A DNA stretch of 7,309 nt from Elusimicrobiota bacterium (GTDB lineage: Bacteria; Elusimicrobiota; Elusimicrobia; Elusimicrobiales; Elusimicrobiaceae), in assembly GCA_031259485.1 (NCBI GenBank), contig JAIRLH010000029.1:1-7309 (forward strand), written 5' to 3'. Both the position numbers and the translations under genes were made by a program. Below are positions 6,236 to 7,309 of this stretch, in pieces. The notes below the pieces were generated by a model. It made no database searches. It worked only from the letters and a program-made list of their open reading frames with translations, and was not told where the DNA came from. Position 1 is the stretch's first letter; each line of letters starts with the position of its first letter.

Positions 6236-7309
6236 TTAATCCTCGCCGCCCTCTTCTTTTTTATTCGCTCTGCGGCGCTCGTGGATATTTAGAATTTTTT
6301 TGCGCAGGCGCACCGAAATCGGCGTTATCTCCGCCAGTTCGTCGGGGGCGATGTATTCAATGGCCTGCTCCAAACTCATCACGCGCGGGGGCGTGAGCAC
6401 CAGAGCGTCGTCGGCCGCTTTACTGCGCATATTGGAAAGCCGCTTTGCCTTGCACGGGTTTACCACTAAATCATCGTCGCGCGAGTTTTGGCCCACTATC
6501 ATGCCCTCGTAAACTTTGACGCCCGGGCCGACGAAAAGCTGCCCGCCGCCCTGCAGCGAGTTAAGGGCATAGGCCGTAGTCTCCCCCGCTTCTTTGGCGA
6601 TAAAAACGCCGTTCTGGCGCAGCGGCGCCACCGCCACTTTAGGGAAGTATCCGTGGAAACTGTGATGCATTATGCCTTTGCCGCGCGTGGAAGTAAGATA
6701 CTCGTTTTTAAAACCTATTAAAGCGCGCGAAGGTATCGCGTATTCCAGCCTCAGGCGGTTTTCCCCCTCGCTGACCATATTTTCCAGCCGCGCGCCGCGC
6801 GGGGCTACGAGCTCAAAAACCGCTCCCTGCATCTCGGAAGTGATGTCCAGTATAAGGTATTCCATAGGCTCGTAAATCGTGCCGTCTTTTTCTTTATAAA
6901 TCACTTCAGGCGACGATACCGAAAGCTCAAAACCTTCGCGCCGCATGTTTTCAATCAGAATGGTGAGGTGCAGCTCCCCTCGGCCGGAGACTTTAAACTT
7001 GCCCTCGCCTTCCAGCTGCTTGACTTTAAGGCCCACGTTAGTTTGCGCCTCTTTTTCCAGCCGCGCTTTGAGGTGGCGGCTTGTCAGGAATTTGCCTTCG
7101 CGGCCGGCGAAAGGCGAATCGTTGACGTAAAAATCCATTGATATCGTCGGCTCGTCTATGGAAAGCGGCGGCAGCGCGGCGGGGTTTGCAGGGTCTGCCA
7201 CGGTATCGCCCACGTCAACGCCTTCAAGCCCGCTGATGGCCACGATGTCGCCGGCCCTTGCGCTTTCAACTTCCTGCCGGCCGAGGCCCAAAAATCTTTC
7301 AATCTTAAC
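6236..7309 (-). CDS. typA: Translational GTPase TypA/BipA, C-terminal part (5' end outside window)
   Basis: The last 357 residues of a protein that is normally about 600 long. The frame stays open to the window edge (VKIERFLGLGRQEVE at the left of the visible protein), so the GTPase domain and most of domain II are missing only because of the window. Visible parts are the end of the beta-barrel domain II with AGDIVAISGLEGVDVGDT, an EF-G domain III-like segment (about 50-135, with GRGELHLTILIENMRREGFE), and a domain V-like segment (about 145-222, with MQGAVFELVAPRGARLENM and RGKGIMHHSFHGY). The BipA-specific C-terminal domain is at about 235-345 (SLQGGGQLFVGPGVKVYEGM, NPCKAKRLSNMRSK, LAEITPISVRLRKK). 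TypA binds the ribosome like EF-G and helps ribosome assembly and stress adaptation. The charged tail ends in KKEEGGED. An internal TTG at 7291 is not a start. LepA and EF-G are excluded by the C-terminal domain. Confidence 0.97.
   Translation of the reverse strand, partial: VKIERFLGLGRQEVESARAGDIVAISGLEGVDVGDTVADPANPAALPPLSIDEPTISMDFYVNDSPFAGREGKFLTSRHLKARLEKEAQTNVGLKVKQLEGEGKFKVSGRGELHLTILIENMRREGFELSVSSPEVIYKEKDGTIYEPMEYLILDITSEMQGAVFELVAPRGARLENMVSEGENRLRLEYAIPSRALIGFKNEYLTSTRGKGIMHHSFHGYFPKVAVAPLRQNGVFIAKEAGETTAYALNSLQGGGQLFVGPGVKVYEGMIVGQNSRDDDLVVNPCKAKRLSNMRSKAADDALVLTPPRVMSLEQAIEYIAPDELAEITPISVRLRKKILNIHERRRANKKEEGGED

Noticed and set aside
5947..6396. Plus-strand frame of 149 codons across the asnB-typA junction
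   Set aside because: Antisense to two clearly coding genes, with no domain or start signal.
7289..7291. TTG codon as the start of a short TypA-like protein
   Set aside because: The frame is open upstream to the window edge and continues TypA domain II sequence, so this is an internal Leu of a gene cut by the window.
1..7309. CRISPR array, tRNA or rRNA genes, insertion sequence or phage genes
   Set aside because: I looked on both strands and saw no spaced direct repeats, cloverleaf sequence, transposase or integrase motif.

Overview
The window holds bacterial chromosomal DNA with six protein genes: four complete housekeeping or membrane genes and two that run off the window edges. Shine-Dalgarno sequences, a sigma70-type promoter and a type IV prepilin leader point to a Gram-negative-type bacterium. 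G+C is moderate, and GCGC-rich words are common in the housekeeping genes but rarer in the pilin gene. The pilin style (G^FTLTE leader, then a charged helix with KSRAIEAVNLLEIVRAKQ) resembles pilins I associate with Elusimicrobiota. That taxonomic guess is a modest-confidence inference, not something the sequence proves.

Layout from left to right: (1) Positions 741 to 1, minus strand: a type IV pilin-like gene open to the window edge. It is easy to miss because neither a stop codon nor its 3' end lies in the window. After a normal pilin N-terminus it becomes very cysteine-rich and carries two tandem Trp/Cys/Gly repeats resembling thrombospondin type 1 repeats (TSR), the second cut by the edge. 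A good promoter and Shine-Dalgarno sequence lie just upstream. (2) 2849 to 996, minus: an ABC-F ribosome-associated ATPase of the YheS/Uup type. (3) 2921 to 3931, plus: a YihY/BrkB-family inner membrane protein, divergent from the ABC-F gene across 71 bp. (4) 4424 to 3933, minus: a small DUF456-type membrane protein, convergent with the YihY gene with one base between the stop codons. (5) 6189 to 4510, minus: glutamine-dependent asparagine synthetase AsnB. (6) 7309 to 6236, minus: the C-terminal part of the translational GTPase TypA/BipA.

typA, asnB and the DUF456 gene lie head to tail on the minus strand with 46 and 85 bp gaps and could share transcripts. A GC-rich hairpin sits between asnB and the DUF456 gene. 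TypA and the ABC-F protein both act on ribosomes and AsnB supplies asparagine, but the genes do not form an obvious pathway. The pilin gene has its own promoter and looks like an independent unit. No RNA genes, insertion sequences, CRISPR arrays or attachment sites were seen. No gene-free stretch exceeds 300 bases; the longest, 742 to 995, contains the pilin promoter and otherwise nothing recognisable.

The most unusual item is the pilin with a TSR-like tail, which would place an adhesion-type repeat better known from animal and apicomplexan extracellular proteins on a bacterial pilin or pseudopilin.
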